A stretch of DNA of 64,000 bases from an uncultured Oscillospiraceae bacterium (GCA_910578505.1 CAJTPV010000011.1:1-64000), one strand, 5' to 3'; counted from the first letter of the stretch, positions 17,673-26,556 are shown. Program-made: numbers and translations. Notes: generated by a model not told the origin, from the sequence alone.

Positions 17673-17702
17673 AGAAGGGCAGGGAGAAATCCCTGCCCTT
17701 CT
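17673..17702. terminator. Long hairpin between convergent genes
   Basis: AGAAGGGCAGGGA (17673-17685) pairs perfectly with TCCCTGCCCTTCT (17690-17702). T-runs are weak, but the position between convergent genes fits a terminator. Confidence 0.7.
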
Positions 17703-17763
17703 GCATAATCTGCTTTTGTCGAACAGCAAAATTTGTGACAACGTTTGGAGGAGAGCTGCGGTA

Positions 17764-18645
17764 CTACGACTTCAATCCAAATTCTTTTGCAAGCGCCGAT
17801 AGCTTGGCGCTGTCTGCAGTTGCCGCAATTAGCTCACTGATCCGGCCCATAGGCTCCAAGCGCCGCATCAATTCACCGATGAGATCGATGCCCTCCTTGC
17901 GGCCCTCCTTGCGGCCTTCCTGACGGCCCTCTTTATGGCCTTCCTGTCGAGCCTCTCTGGCAATCTCCTGCCGATCCAGCTCCCAAACCTCCTCCTGACT
18001 AAACAGCATCTCCATAATATCAACAACCTCCTCCCGTTTGGCTGTCAGAAACGGCACCAGAATCCCCCGCTCCAGACAAATGCGAATGGTTTCCTGTATG
18101 GCCTCCTTGGTCAGCCCATACAGAGCCCTCTGCTCATCCGCAATCTTGCAGAACGCCACATACTGTCCCACAATGCTGTTGTCACCGCCCCGCAGGACTT
18201 TTACTATGACCTCTGCGCCGCCCTCGCCGCCGCACAGATCGGACAGGCGCAGGACATCCGGCACATCCTTCTTGTTTCCGGAGTAGATCATATACAGCTC
18301 CGCTCTGGGCAAGGTCACAGCCTTTGTGGAATACAGCCGCAGCTTATGCTCGTCAATATATCTCTTGTACTCCCTTGCCAGATACAACAATACCCGTATC
18401 GGCAAATTCGGTGAAAAGGTACTCTGGGCCTCCGCCAAAATCAGCAGGATATCCCGAACCTGCAGGCCCAGATCGTTATACTGCCCATCAGAGAGGATAT
18501 TCTGGATCGTCACCAGCTTGCAGTCCTCCTCTGTCACAGCGGTATCCTCCGGGTGGAGGTACAGATACAACTCACGGGCGTAGTGGGGGTCGCTGAACAG
18601 ATATGTGAAGACACTGTCCTTTACAGTACGTTTCATTTCCGGCAT
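17764..18645 (-). CDS. Rpn family recombination-promoting nuclease / PD-(D/E)XK transposase-like
   Basis: The 293-residue protein belongs to the PDDEXK_2/Rpn group. The N-terminal VFTYLFSDPHYARELYLYL and LLILAEAQST (the ExQ strand, in place of the more usual EMQ) are diagnostic, and a C-terminal Glu-Gly-Arg/Lys repeat (EGHKEGRQEGRKEGRKEG) is typical of the family. Rpn proteins nick DNA and promote RecA-independent recombination. The ATG at 18645 follows a GAGGGGGGAAAC site. GC content is lower than in the flanking genes, consistent with mobility. A related but distinct member lies at 25608. Confidence 0.85.
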   Translation of the reverse strand: MPEMKRTVKDSVFTYLFSDPHYARELYLYLHPEDTAVTEEDCKLVTIQNILSDGQYNDLGLQVRDILLILAEAQSTFSPNLPIRVLLYLAREYKRYIDEHKLRLYSTKAVTLPRAELYMIYSGNKKDVPDVLRLSDLCGGEGGAEVIVKVLRGGDNSIVGQYVAFCKIADEQRALYGLTKEAIQETIRICLERGILVPFLTAKREEVVDIMEMLFSQEEVWELDRQEIAREARQEGHKEGRQEGRKEGRKEGIDLIGELMRRLEPMGRISELIAATADSAKLSALAKEFGLKS

Positions 18646-18736
18646 GTTTCCCCCCTCACCTATTTCGCACACCTATTATACCACAAATGCTGCAATAAAC
18701 AACCCCCAGCCTTTGCAAGCCGCCGCCGGCCCAGGG

Positions 18737-20332
18737 CTACTCCTCCCACTTGTCGATAAGCTGTTTGAGCTGGTCGGCAAAGCGGGCCAGATCCTTGTTG
18801 GTGCGGCCCTTGCTGCGGATGATGACCTCCTGCAGCAGCTTGCCCACAGCCACCAGGCGCTGGTACGCCGCAGAGATCTTGCCGCCGGCTGTGCACGTCT
18901 TCCGCTCCGGCAGATAGCCCCGCTCCAGCTGGCGGTTGGCGGTCAGGTCGTACACCTCCGTATACTGGGGCGCGTGGGCCGTGTAGCCCAGCCGCTCCAG
19001 ACTGTCGGCAAAGTAAGGGGCCACCTCCCGGTCGCCGTGGACCACAAAGAAGCGGGTGGGATTTTCAAAGGACTGGGCCCACTCCAAAAGATGCTTCCGG
19101 TCCGCGTGGCTGGACAGGCCCTTGAAGTTCACAATCTCCGCCCGCACAGCCACATCCTCCCCGAACAGCCGTACATGGGCCGCGCCCTCCAGCAGCGTAC
19201 GCCCCAGGGTGCCCGGCGACTGGAAGCCCACGAACACGACGGTCGAGTCGGCCCGCCAGAGGTTGTGCTTCAAATGGTGGCGCACCCGCCCGGCGTCGCA
19301 CATGCCGGAGGCGGAAATGATCACCTTCGGCGTCTTGTCGAAGTTCAGCATCTTCGACTCCTCCAGGGACTCCGTGATCCGCAGGCCGGGGAAGGAGAAC
19401 ATATTGGTCCCATCCTTCACCAGCTCCAGGGCCTCGTCGTCCAGGTAGCCCTGGAGGTCGCCGCAGAAGATGGTGGTGGCCTTGCTGGCCAGGGGCGAGT
19501 CGATGTACACCGGGAAATTGTCCACCGAACGGACCAGCCGCTCCTGCTTGATGCGGCGCAGGAAGTACAGGATTTCCTGGGTGCGCCCCACCGCAAAGGC
19601 GGGGATGACCACGTTGCCGCCCCGGCCCAGGGTGCGGTCAATGACCTTGGCCAGCTCGGAGGTATAGCTCCACACCTCCACATGGTCCCGGTCGCCGTAG
19701 GTGGACTCCATGACCACATAGTCCGCCCGCGTCAGCAGCACCGGGTCGCGGATAATCGGTTGGTTGCAGTTGCCGATGTCGCCGGAGAAGACGATGGTCT
19801 TGGTCACACCGTCCTCGGTGGCGTCGATTGTGATGCTGGCGGAGCCCAGCAGATGGCCCGCGTCGGTAAAGGTGACCGTGACGCCCTCGCACAGCTCAAA
19901 GGGCACCCCATACCGGCGGGCGTGGACATAGCCGGACACCCGCTCCGCGTCCGCCACGGTGTACAGGGGCTCCACCTTGCTCCGGCCGGCCCGCAGATTC
20001 TTCCGGTTTTCATAGTCCGCGTCGGACTCCTGGATATATGCGCTGTCCACCAGCATGATCTCCATCAGGCGGGCGGTGACGCGGGTGGTGTAGATCGAGC
20101 CGCAGAAGCCCTGCCGCACCAGCAGGGGAATGCGCCCGGTATGATCGATGTGGGCATGGGTGACCAGGACGTAATCGATGGTGTTGGGGGCGAAGGGCAG
20201 CTCCCGGTTATCAATGTTGTCCTGGCCCTGCTGCAGGCCGCAGTCGATCAGGATTCGCTTTCCGTTTACCTCCAGGCAGTGGCAGCTGCCGGTGACACAC
20301 TGGTCAGCGCCGAAAAAGCTGAGTTTCATCAT
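18737..20332 (-). CDS. MBL-fold beta-CASP ribonuclease-type protein
   Basis: The 531-residue protein has a metallo-beta-lactamase core (about 1-190) with THAHIDHTGR supplying the HxHxDH zinc ligands and SGDIG a later Asp. A beta-CASP insertion (about 220-370) carries FAVGRTQEILYFL, and a C-terminal RNA-specificity motif SSHADRKHLLEWA completes the family signature. Homologues (RNase J/CPSF-like, YsgI class) degrade or process RNA; the precise substrate is unknown. Two ATGs follow AGGAGGGCCCG and the first is used. No operon partner is visible. Confidence 0.88.
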   Translation of the reverse strand: MMKLSFFGADQCVTGSCHCLEVNGKRILIDCGLQQGQDNIDNRELPFAPNTIDYVLVTHAHIDHTGRIPLLVRQGFCGSIYTTRVTARLMEIMLVDSAYIQESDADYENRKNLRAGRSKVEPLYTVADAERVSGYVHARRYGVPFELCEGVTVTFTDAGHLLGSASITIDATEDGVTKTIVFSGDIGNCNQPIIRDPVLLTRADYVVMESTYGDRDHVEVWSYTSELAKVIDRTLGRGGNVVIPAFAVGRTQEILYFLRRIKQERLVRSVDNFPVYIDSPLASKATTIFCGDLQGYLDDEALELVKDGTNMFSFPGLRITESLEESKMLNFDKTPKVIISASGMCDAGRVRHHLKHNLWRADSTVVFVGFQSPGTLGRTLLEGAAHVRLFGEDVAVRAEIVNFKGLSSHADRKHLLEWAQSFENPTRFFVVHGDREVAPYFADSLERLGYTAHAPQYTEVYDLTANRQLERGYLPERKTCTAGGKISAAYQRLVAVGKLLQEVIIRSKGRTNKDLARFADQLKQLIDKWEE

Positions 20333-20471
20333 CGGGCCCTCCTTTTTTCTGATGTTCACATTGTAGCATATATCCCAGAAAATAGCAACAGCATTCTGGA
20401 AATTTCATCAACATTGTACAACCCTCTGGCGGCAGGCCGGCAGCAAGGCGTCCGCTTCGGCGGCGTCCGGC

Positions 20472-20500
20472 TTGACGGATTTTTGCAAATGTGCTATCCT
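20472..20500 (+). promoter_or_regulatory. Promoter of the CHAP-SLH gene
   Basis: TTGACG (20472-20477) and TATCCT (20495-20500) have a 17-base spacer and sit 40 bases before the ATG at 20541. Confidence 0.6.
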
Positions 20501-20540
20501 GATATCCAACAAAATCAGACAAAAGGAGAGTACTGCGTCT

Positions 20541-22040
20541 ATGAATTTCCTCCGCCTGTTCCGTTCCGCCGCCGCTTTTCTGCTGGCCGCCGTGCTGTTC
20601 AGCTCCACCGCCTGCGCCTCTTCCACCCGTTCCGCCGACGTGATTGCCGCCGCCCTGGGGGAGGTGGGCAATGCCGAGGGGCCCAACGAATACAGCAAAT
20701 ACGGCGAGTGGTACGGCCTGCCCAATTCCTACTGGTGCGATATGTTCGTCTCCTGGTGTGCCATGCGGGGGAATGTCCCCGCTGACCAATTCCCCCGGCA
20801 CTGCTCCTGCACCGATCATGTCAAGCGCTTTGTCCAAATGGGCAGGTACCAGGAGAGCATGGCCCGCGGAAACAACTACATCCCCCAGCAGGGCGACGTC
20901 ATTTTTTTCTACAACAACACCCGTTACCCCTCCGGGTCGGTCAAGAATCACACCGGTCTGGTGCTGTATGTGGAGGACGGCTATGTGTATACCATCGAGG
21001 GCAACGCGCTGGCAAACCGCCTGGACCTCCCCTATGACATCGTGTCGGAGCAGCGGGTGGACGCCATGGAGCCGCCGGACTATGTCACCGTCAACTGCTA
21101 CCCCCTGGACGCGCCCCGGATCCACGGCTACGGCATCCCGGCCTATGGCGACCGGACGGGCCTTCCGTTGGACGGCTTTGTGGATCTGGGCCGCCACGCC
21201 CAGAGCGCGGCGGTGTTCCAGTCCCTCTGCAGCGCCGGCGTGATGGAGCCCACCAGCGCCCACACCTTTTCCCCCAACCACGGCATGACCAGGGCGGAAT
21301 TTGTGCAGATGACCGTGGACTTCTTCGGCCTGCAGGGCTGCGCCCCGGAGACCGCCGCCTTTGCCGATGTGCCGCCGGAAAGCGGCGCTTATGCCGCCGT
21401 CATGGCCGCCCGCAGTGCGGGACTGCTTGACGGCGGGGAGGACAACCGCTTCCTACCGGACCGCTACATCACCCCCCAGTCCGCCCAAACGATCCTGAAC
21501 CGCGCCCTGGCCTATACGGGGCTGGCGGAGCAGTCGTTCACCTTCTCCCTGGGGGATTACAGCTATATCGTCAGCCCCTACACCATCCGGGCGGATATTG
21601 CGAAGGCTTTTGACGCCCTCTGCCGCGAGATGCCCCTGTCCGCGGCCTTTTCCGGCGGTGTTGTTTTGAATGGGGAGGCGCGGGACTGGCCGGTCCGGCT
21701 GCTGGACGGCGTCTGCTGCGTACCTGCCGCCGCTCTGCGGGAGGCCTTCCCGGACCTGGAGCTGCCCGGCGTGCCGGGGGAGGAGCCGGAGGCGGCCGCC
21801 CGGCTGAAACCTGAGCAGGCCTTTGACAAGGAGCCTGAACCCGCCAAATGTCCGGTCCCCATGGGGAATACGGATCGGGTGCTCCCGGCGTCCGTGGCGC
21901 TGCGGAGGGGGGACGCGGCAGCAGACGCTGCCGGCTTCGCCTACCGCGGGACGCTGTACGTATCCCTGCCGGCAGCGGCAGAGCTGCTGCACCTGGAGCT
22001 GGCCCAGGAGCCGGACGCTGTGGTGCTCACAGCGCGCTGA
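20541..22040 (+). CDS. Secreted CHAP-type amidase/peptidase with SLH repeats
   Basis: The 499-residue protein has a signal peptide (1-27). A CHAP-like cysteine hydrolase domain (about 30-200) follows, in which YWCDMFVSWC contains the catalytic Cys and VKNHTGLVLYVED the His. Two SLH repeats (about 215-335) and a C-terminal region resembling the copper-amine-oxidase N-like domain (GTLYVSLPAAAELL) complete it. CHAP enzymes cut peptidoglycan cross-bridges or stem peptides, so wall turnover at the cell surface is likely. The ATG follows AAAAGGAGAG but with long spacing. Confidence 0.82.
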   Translation: MNFLRLFRSAAAFLLAAVLFSSTACASSTRSADVIAAALGEVGNAEGPNEYSKYGEWYGLPNSYWCDMFVSWCAMRGNVPADQFPRHCSCTDHVKRFVQMGRYQESMARGNNYIPQQGDVIFFYNNTRYPSGSVKNHTGLVLYVEDGYVYTIEGNALANRLDLPYDIVSEQRVDAMEPPDYVTVNCYPLDAPRIHGYGIPAYGDRTGLPLDGFVDLGRHAQSAAVFQSLCSAGVMEPTSAHTFSPNHGMTRAEFVQMTVDFFGLQGCAPETAAFADVPPESGAYAAVMAARSAGLLDGGEDNRFLPDRYITPQSAQTILNRALAYTGLAEQSFTFSLGDYSYIVSPYTIRADIAKAFDALCREMPLSAAFSGGVVLNGEARDWPVRLLDGVCCVPAAALREAFPDLELPGVPGEEPEAAARLKPEQAFDKEPEPAKCPVPMGNTDRVLPASVALRRGDAAADAAGFAYRGTLYVSLPAAAELLHLELAQEPDAVVLTAR

Positions 22041-22056
22041 ATCTGACATACAAGCA

Positions 22057-22105
22057 GGAGGTTCCGGAAAACCACGGCGCGGTTCTCCGGAACCTCCCGG
22101 TCATT
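22057..22105 (+). terminator. Hairpin after the CHAP-SLH gene
   Basis: GGAGGTTCCGGA (22057-22068) is perfectly complementary to TCCGGAACCTCC (22086-22097), 16 bases after the stop codon. A weak T-rich tract follows. Confidence 0.65.
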
Positions 22106-22211
22106 GTTTCCGTTCCCACTGCGCTGTCCGGAAAAAAAGTGGAGATTCCTGATAATTTCCTGATAATTTCCCTGTACCATTGGCGGAAGAACTTGAAAGG
22201 AGCTTTCGTCA

Positions 22212-23075
22212 ATGGCAACATCAATCGCAGTAAAATCCAAGGCATGCCGGGGCCTGACGTCCTCCGGGCTGAAATGGGCCGCCCTGATTCTCATGGTTCT
22301 GGACCACGTCCACTACTTTTTCGGCTTCACGGGCTGGATCCCGGAATGGTGCAGCATGCTGGGCCGGCTCTCCGCGCCATTGTTCCTGTTTTGCGCTGTG
22401 GAGGGCTTCACCCACACCCGCAGCCGGAAAAAATATTTCCTGCGGGTCTATGGCCTCTCCGTTCTGATGACCGGACTGCTGCTGCTCATGCATGTCTTTG
22501 GCCTTCTGGTCCGGCCAGACGGCTTTTACCCCATGAACGGCATGATGACCGCCTATGCCGTCCTGATGATCGTCTGGCAGGGAATCGACTGGCTGGGGGA
22601 AAAGCGGTATCTGCGCGGACTGGCGGCGGTAGTGCTGCCGCTGGCCTGGCCCGTGCTGCTGACGGCGCTGCTGTCCGGCCTCCCCGCGCTCCGGCTGCCG
22701 CTGGTAATCATCGGCTTTACGCTGGTCCCCACGTGGAACATCAGTCTGGACGCCTGCCTCCCTGTGCTGGTGTCGGGGATCCTGCTCTACCTCTTCCGCG
22801 GAAACAGACGGCGGCAGGTCGCCGCGTTCGCCGCTTTTGAGCTGCTCTACTACCTGGTGTATATGGGCTGCATGTGCGCCAGGCTGCCGGATTTCCACTG
22901 GACGCAGATGTTTACCATGTATTATGAGTGGTACGGGGTCTCTGCGGGAATCCTCATGCTGTGCTATAATGGACGCCGGGGCAGCGGACGCAAGGGATTC
23001 TTTTACGCCTTCTACCCGGCCCACATCTATGGCTTTTACGCCTTGTCCTGGGTGCTGTATCTGCTGCTGAACTAG
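22212..23075 (+). CDS. TraX family integral membrane protein
   Basis: The 287-residue protein has about eight hydrophobic helices. It shows TraX features: LKWAALILMVLDHVHYFF near the N-terminus, GRLSAPLFLFCAVEGFTHTRS in the second segment and FFYAFYPAHIYGFYALSW at the end. TraX acetylates F-pilin in the F plasmid. Chromosomal Firmicute homologues are acyltransferase-like, with unknown substrates. GAAAGGAGC precedes the ATG. It is only ten bases upstream of the two-component system and may be co-transcribed with it. Confidence 0.87.
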   Translation: MATSIAVKSKACRGLTSSGLKWAALILMVLDHVHYFFGFTGWIPEWCSMLGRLSAPLFLFCAVEGFTHTRSRKKYFLRVYGLSVLMTGLLLLMHVFGLLVRPDGFYPMNGMMTAYAVLMIVWQGIDWLGEKRYLRGLAAVVLPLAWPVLLTALLSGLPALRLPLVIIGFTLVPTWNISLDACLPVLVSGILLYLFRGNRRRQVAAFAAFELLYYLVYMGCMCARLPDFHWTQMFTMYYEWYGVSAGILMLCYNGRRGSGRKGFFYAFYPAHIYGFYALSWVLYLLLN

Positions 23076-23085
23076 GAGGAGACAA

Positions 23086-23751
23086 ATGGCGCACATCATC
23101 GCTGTGGACGACGACGCGGACCTCCGCGCACTGTTAAAGACCGCCTTGGAGCGGGACGGCCACCAGGTGACGGTTCTGTCCTCCGGCGGGGAGATCGGGG
23201 AAAAACACTGCCGCTGGGCGGACTGCATCCTGCTGGATGTGATGATGCCCGGCGAGGACGGCTTTGCGGCCTGCCGCCGCATCCGGGAGATGGCGGACTG
23301 CCCCATCCTGTTTCTCACCGCGAAGACAGGCGAGGCAGATGTCATCACCGGCCTGGGGCTGGGTGGGGACGACTACCTCACCAAGCCCTTTCGGCTGGCG
23401 GAGCTGCGGGCCAGGGTCAACGCCCACCTGCGCCGTCAGACACGTACGCCCCACAGCCGCCTGCGCCGGGGGGAGCTGGACTTTGACCTGGCCGGGCAGG
23501 CCGTTTTCTGCCGGGAGCAGCCCGTCCGGCTGACAAGAAGCGAGTTCGCCATCTGCCAGCATCTGGCGCTGCGGCCGGGACAGACCTTCACCAAGGAACA
23601 GCTCTATGAGGCGGTATTCGGATTCGACGGCACGGGAGACCAATCGGCCATTGCCGAACACATCAAAAACATCCGCGCCAAGCTCCGGGCAGCAGGGCAG
23701 GAGCCCATTGAAACCGTGTGGGGAGTGGGGTATAAATGGAAAAGCCAGTGA
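23086..23751 (+). CDS. OmpR/VanR-family response regulator
   Basis: The 221-residue protein has a receiver domain (1-120) with the acidic pair D8-D9, phospho-acceptor D51 in LLDVMMP, and TKPF near residue 104. A winged-helix DNA-binding domain (about 130-221) ends with ETVWGVGYKW. AGGAGGAGACAA precedes the ATG. The stop region overlaps the downstream kinase gene by 16 bases, so the two form a coupled pair. Target genes are unknown; wall or antimicrobial-peptide responses are common for this group. Confidence 0.92.
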   Translation: MAHIIAVDDDADLRALLKTALERDGHQVTVLSSGGEIGEKHCRWADCILLDVMMPGEDGFAACRRIREMADCPILFLTAKTGEADVITGLGLGGDDYLTKPFRLAELRARVNAHLRRQTRTPHSRLRRGELDFDLAGQAVFCREQPVRLTRSEFAICQHLALRPGQTFTKEQLYEAVFGFDGTGDQSAIAEHIKNIRAKLRAAGQEPIETVWGVGYKWKSQ

Positions 23752-25106
23752 AGAAAACCATCGGCCTGGCCGCTCTCTTCTGGCGGTACCTGCTGACGGC
23801 GGGAGCAGGCATTGCGGTCCTGTCCCTGGTCTGGTGGGCGGCGCTGATGTTGCTGATGGTCCGGGCGGAATTTGTTCTGCCCGCCGGCTACGCCGCCGGC
23901 CACGCGGCGGAAACGGCGGAAATGCTGACAGCGGATTTTTCGCCGGAGGACATTCCCCATTACTACCGCTGGGCTGTGTTTACGGAGAGGGGAGGTACCA
24001 TCCGCTGCGGCGGCATGAGCAGCCGCCAGCTGGAATGTGCCCGGCAATCCCTGCTGCAGGGCGGCTCCAGCGCCCGCAGCTTTCCGTACACGGAGTACCA
24101 CCTGATTTTCCCGCTGGAGGACGGCAGTACGGGCGTCCTCCAATACGACTACTCTATCCCCTACGCCAGCGCTGCGCTGCAAAAAGTCCTGCCGGATTTT
24201 CAGCTGTGCGCCACGGCGGTCCTGATTGGACTGTGGGTGCTGGCAGCCGCGCTGTGCACCCGGCATTACGCCCGGCTTCTCCGCCGGGACGCCGAGACCA
24301 TTGCCGGGGCCACCCGCGCCATTGCCAACCGGCAGTTGGCGGAGCCCCTGACCGGCGCGGCAAAGGTGCGGGAGCTGGGGGAGGCCCTGGAGGCAATGGA
24401 TTTGCTGCGGCAGAATCTGGGGAAGGCCCTGGAGCGGCAGTGGGCGATGGAGCAGCAGCGCCAGCGGGACCTGGCGGCGCTGGCCCACGACCTGAAGACG
24501 CCGCTGGCCATCATATGCGGCAACGGGGAGCTGCTGGCGGAGGAACCTCTGACCGCCGCCCAGCGAGACAGCGTGGACGCCATCCTCCGGGGAGCGGCCC
24601 GGCTGGAGGACTATGCGGGACGGCTGCGGGCTCTCTCTGCCGGAGAGGAGGAAGCGCCGGTATCTGCGGCGCTGGCGGACCTGTTCGACATATGGCGGGC
24701 GGCGGGCGAGGACCTGTGCGGCCCCAGAGGTATTCATTTCCTGGCGGCGGAGCCGCCCGCGCTGACATGCACCGTCCGCCGGGAGGCGGTGAACCGGGCG
24801 GTGCTGAACCTGCTGGACAACGCCGCACGTTTTGCCGGCCAGGGCGGCAGGGTCCGTTTGACCGTCCGGGCCGAGGGGGATATGCTGTCGGTCACCGTAG
24901 CGGATACCGGGCCGGGCTTCGAGCCTGAGGCCCTTGCCAGGGCCGGACGGGAGCTGTTTACCGGCTCTGCCAGCCGCCCGCAGGACGGGCATACCGGCTG
25001 GGGACTGTGTTATGCCCGGCAGGCGGCGCGGGACCACGGCGGGGAGCTGAACCTCCGGAACACGGCCTGCGGCGGGGAGGCGGAGCTGCGGCTGCCGCTT
25101 CGGTAA
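23736..25106 (+). CDS. Membrane sensor histidine kinase (VanS-like)
   Basis: The 456-residue kinase has two hydrophobic helices (about 10-50 and 150-175) flanking an extracellular sensor region, a HAMP-like linker, a HisKA domain with H251 in LAHDLKTPLAI, and a HATPase domain with an N-box LNLLDNAARF, G1 DTGPGFEPE and G2 GWGLCYA. It should phosphorylate the overlapping upstream response regulator. The signal cannot be read from sequence. Confidence 0.92.
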   Translation: MEKPVKKTIGLAALFWRYLLTAGAGIAVLSLVWWAALMLLMVRAEFVLPAGYAAGHAAETAEMLTADFSPEDIPHYYRWAVFTERGGTIRCGGMSSRQLECARQSLLQGGSSARSFPYTEYHLIFPLEDGSTGVLQYDYSIPYASAALQKVLPDFQLCATAVLIGLWVLAAALCTRHYARLLRRDAETIAGATRAIANRQLAEPLTGAAKVRELGEALEAMDLLRQNLGKALERQWAMEQQRQRDLAALAHDLKTPLAIICGNGELLAEEPLTAAQRDSVDAILRGAARLEDYAGRLRALSAGEEEAPVSAALADLFDIWRAAGEDLCGPRGIHFLAAEPPALTCTVRREAVNRAVLNLLDNAARFAGQGGRVRLTVRAEGDMLSVTVADTGPGFEPEALARAGRELFTGSASRPQDGHTGWGLCYARQAARDHGGELNLRNTACGGEAELRLPLR

Positions 25107-25110
25107 CGCC

Positions 25111-25169
25111 GGCAGGTTGCTGGCGGGGCCTCTCCGCCGCGGCTGACTGAGGGGGGCCAGCAACCTGCC
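25111..25169 (+). terminator. Long hairpin downstream of the sensor kinase
   Basis: GGCAGGTTGCTGG (25111-25123) is perfectly complementary to CCAGCAACCTGCC (25157-25169), with further pairing inside. It begins five bases after the kinase stop, but there is no immediate U-run. Confidence 0.55.
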
Positions 25170-25212
25170 ATCGGCTCAGGCAAAAATATTTTGGATTTTT
25201 GAAAATTTGCTC

Positions 25213-25241
25213 TTGACAAAATCCGCGCGTCCTGCTATAAT
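25213..25241 (+). promoter_or_regulatory. Consensus promoter of the tRNA pair
   Basis: TTGACA (25213-25218) and TATAAT (25236-25241) with a 17-base spacer lie 25 bases before tRNA-Thr. Both boxes are perfect consensus. Confidence 0.92.
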
Positions 25242-25266
25242 GCGTTCTGTTGCCGGTCATAACCGT

Positions 25267-25342
25267 GCTGGTATAGCTCAGTTGGTAGAGCAGCTGATTT
25301 GTAATCAGCAGGTCGGGGGTTCGAGTCCGTCTACCAGCTCCA
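25267..25342 (+). tRNA. tRNA-Thr (anticodon TGT)
   Basis: The 76-base cloverleaf has an acceptor stem GCTGGTA/TACCAGC, a D-arm AGCTCAGTTGGTAGAGC, anticodon TGT at 25300-25302, T-arm GGTTCGAGTC and an encoded CCA end. Confidence 0.97.
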
Positions 25343-25395
25343 ACCTCCCTGAACGGCGCAACACAATATGGGAGACCTTTTGGCGGGATGTATTG

Positions 25396-25480
25396 GGGAG
25401 CGTTCCCGAGTGGCCAAAGGGGGCAGACTGTAAATCTGTTGTCGACGACTTCGGTGGTTCGAATCCACCCGCTCCCACCA
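25396..25480 (+). tRNA. tRNA-Tyr (anticodon GTA)
   Basis: The 85-base class II tRNA has an acceptor GGGAGCG/CGCTCCC, anticodon GTA at 25430-25432, a long variable arm, T-arm GGTTCGAATCC and an encoded CCA end. It is co-transcribed with tRNA-Thr 53 bases upstream. Confidence 0.97.
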
Positions 25481-25483
25481 AAG

Positions 25484-25522
25484 CTGCCTGGAACTGTGAT
25501 GGTTCCGGGCAGTTTTATTTTT
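25484..25522 (+). terminator. Terminator of the tRNA operon
   Basis: CTGCCTGGAAC (25484-25494) pairs with GTTCCGGGCAG (25502-25512, one G-U pair), followed by TTTTATTTTT. Confidence 0.9.
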
Positions 25523-25547
25523 GTGCAGGAAAAATCAGCGCAGATCG

Positions 25548-25576
25548 TAGACTTTCTGTGGGCGGCATGTTATAAT
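25548..25576 (+). promoter_or_regulatory. Promoter of the second Rpn gene
   Basis: TAGACT (25548-25553) and TATAAT (25571-25576) are 17 bases apart. Transcription would start near 25583, which leaves no ribosome binding site for an ATG at 25587 and supports the TTG start at 25608. Confidence 0.6.
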
Positions 25577-25607
25577 ACAATCAATTATGGAGAGGGGGGC
25601 TGGCCTT

Positions 25608-26450
25608 TTGAAACGAAAAATCATTCCTTTGCGGGAATTACCTTTGAAGAATGACTTTATGTTTGGTCAGGTTATGCGGAATCCGGAAATCTGCAAACTT
25701 TTTCTGGAAGAACTGCTGGGGATGAAAATTGACCGGATCGAATATATTGAGAACCAAAAGGAAATCAGCGACAGCTATGCGCATCACGGGATCCGTCTGG
25801 ATGTCTACGTCCGCGATAATACAGGCGCCGTCTACGCGATCGAGATGCAGACCACGGACAAGCAAGACCTGGAGCTGCGGGTCCGTTTTTATCAGGGCTC
25901 CATTGACAGGAACGAACTGTTGAAGGGACGTCCATACAGCGAGCTATCGGAGAGTTTTGTCATCTTCATCTGTGATTTTGATTATTTTGGGACTGGTCTC
26001 GCTGTAAACGAGCGGGTATCGCACATCAAAGGCACGGACTGCGTGTATGAGGACGGTTCCCACGTGCTGTTCCTCAACAGCCACTATGTGACGGGAAATG
26101 CCGGTCCGGCGATTACGGAATATCTGGATTATATCCGCACCAATGACGATACGAAAACTTACACCAGCGAACTGCTTCATAAAACGGTAAAGCGCGTTCA
26201 GGAAGTACGCAGTGATGAGAAAATGGAGGTGTCCTATATGATGTGGGAGCTTAAATACCAGGACGCAGTGGCAGAGGGCCGGGCAGAGGGCCGGGCAGAG
26301 GGCCGGGCAGAGGGAATGACCGAGGGAATTCTTTCTTCGATCAAAAGCCTTATGGAAACTATGGGCGTATCTGTTGAAAAGGCAATGGCGGCACTGAAAA
26401 TTCCGGAAGCTGAGCAGCGGAAATATCTGGACCTGCTGGCAAAGCAATAA
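25608..26450 (+). CDS. Rpn family recombination-promoting nuclease / PD-(D/E)XK protein
   Basis: The 280-residue protein shows the PDDEXK_2 pattern: LKNDFMFGQVM at the N-terminus, RLDVYVRDNTGAVYAIEMQT (Asp and the ExQ strand) near 65-85, and RVRFYQGSIDRNEL. A tract of AEGRAEGRAEGRAEG precedes the C-terminal helix. The TTG at 25608 (MKRKIIPL) is preferred because GGAGAGGGGGG is suitably placed and an ATG at 25587 would lie at the transcript's 5' end. Lower GC than the neighbours and insertion next to tRNA genes suggest acquisition. Confidence 0.85.
   Translation: MKRKIIPLRELPLKNDFMFGQVMRNPEICKLFLEELLGMKIDRIEYIENQKEISDSYAHHGIRLDVYVRDNTGAVYAIEMQTTDKQDLELRVRFYQGSIDRNELLKGRPYSELSESFVIFICDFDYFGTGLAVNERVSHIKGTDCVYEDGSHVLFLNSHYVTGNAGPAITEYLDYIRTNDDTKTYTSELLHKTVKRVQEVRSDEKMEVSYMMWELKYQDAVAEGRAEGRAEGRAEGMTEGILSSIKSLMETMGVSVEKAMAALKIPEAEQRKYLDLLAKQ
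26271..26314 (+). repeat. In-frame 12-bp tandem repeat inside the Rpn gene
   Basis: GCAGAGGGCCGG occurs three times in tandem (26271, 26283, 26295), followed by a partial fourth copy. It encodes the repeated Ala-Glu-Gly-Arg tract and could change copy number without a frameshift. Confidence 0.85.
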
Positions 26451-26466
26451 CCCACTCGCGCTGTTG

Positions 26467-26497
26467 GGGGCGCTGCTGTGCAGCGCCCCTCTGTTTT
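26467..26497 (+). terminator. Terminator after the second Rpn gene
   Basis: GGGGCGCTG (26467-26475) pairs with CAGCGCCCC (26481-26489), followed by TCTGTTTTC. Confidence 0.8.
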
Positions 26498-26556
26498 CAT
26501 GCCATATGCAAAGGGGGAAGAGACGGACCGCCGGGCCCATCTCCTCCCCCTGAGCC

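Noticed and set aside
18605..20785. Plus-strand 726-residue frame over the beta-CASP gene
   Set aside because: The minus-strand frame has complete catalytic motifs; this one has none and runs into another gene.
22151..22180. TTCCTGATAATT direct repeat as an operator
   Set aside because: Two short adjacent copies in AT-rich spacer with no promoter relation; it is likely chance or slippage.
26271..26314. Possible CRISPR array
   Set aside because: The repeats are 12 bp, contiguous, without spacers, and encode an in-frame AEGR tract.
25267..26450. Integrated prophage at the tRNA genes
   Set aside because: No integrase, phage structural gene or duplicated tRNA 3' end is visible; only a single Rpn gene follows.
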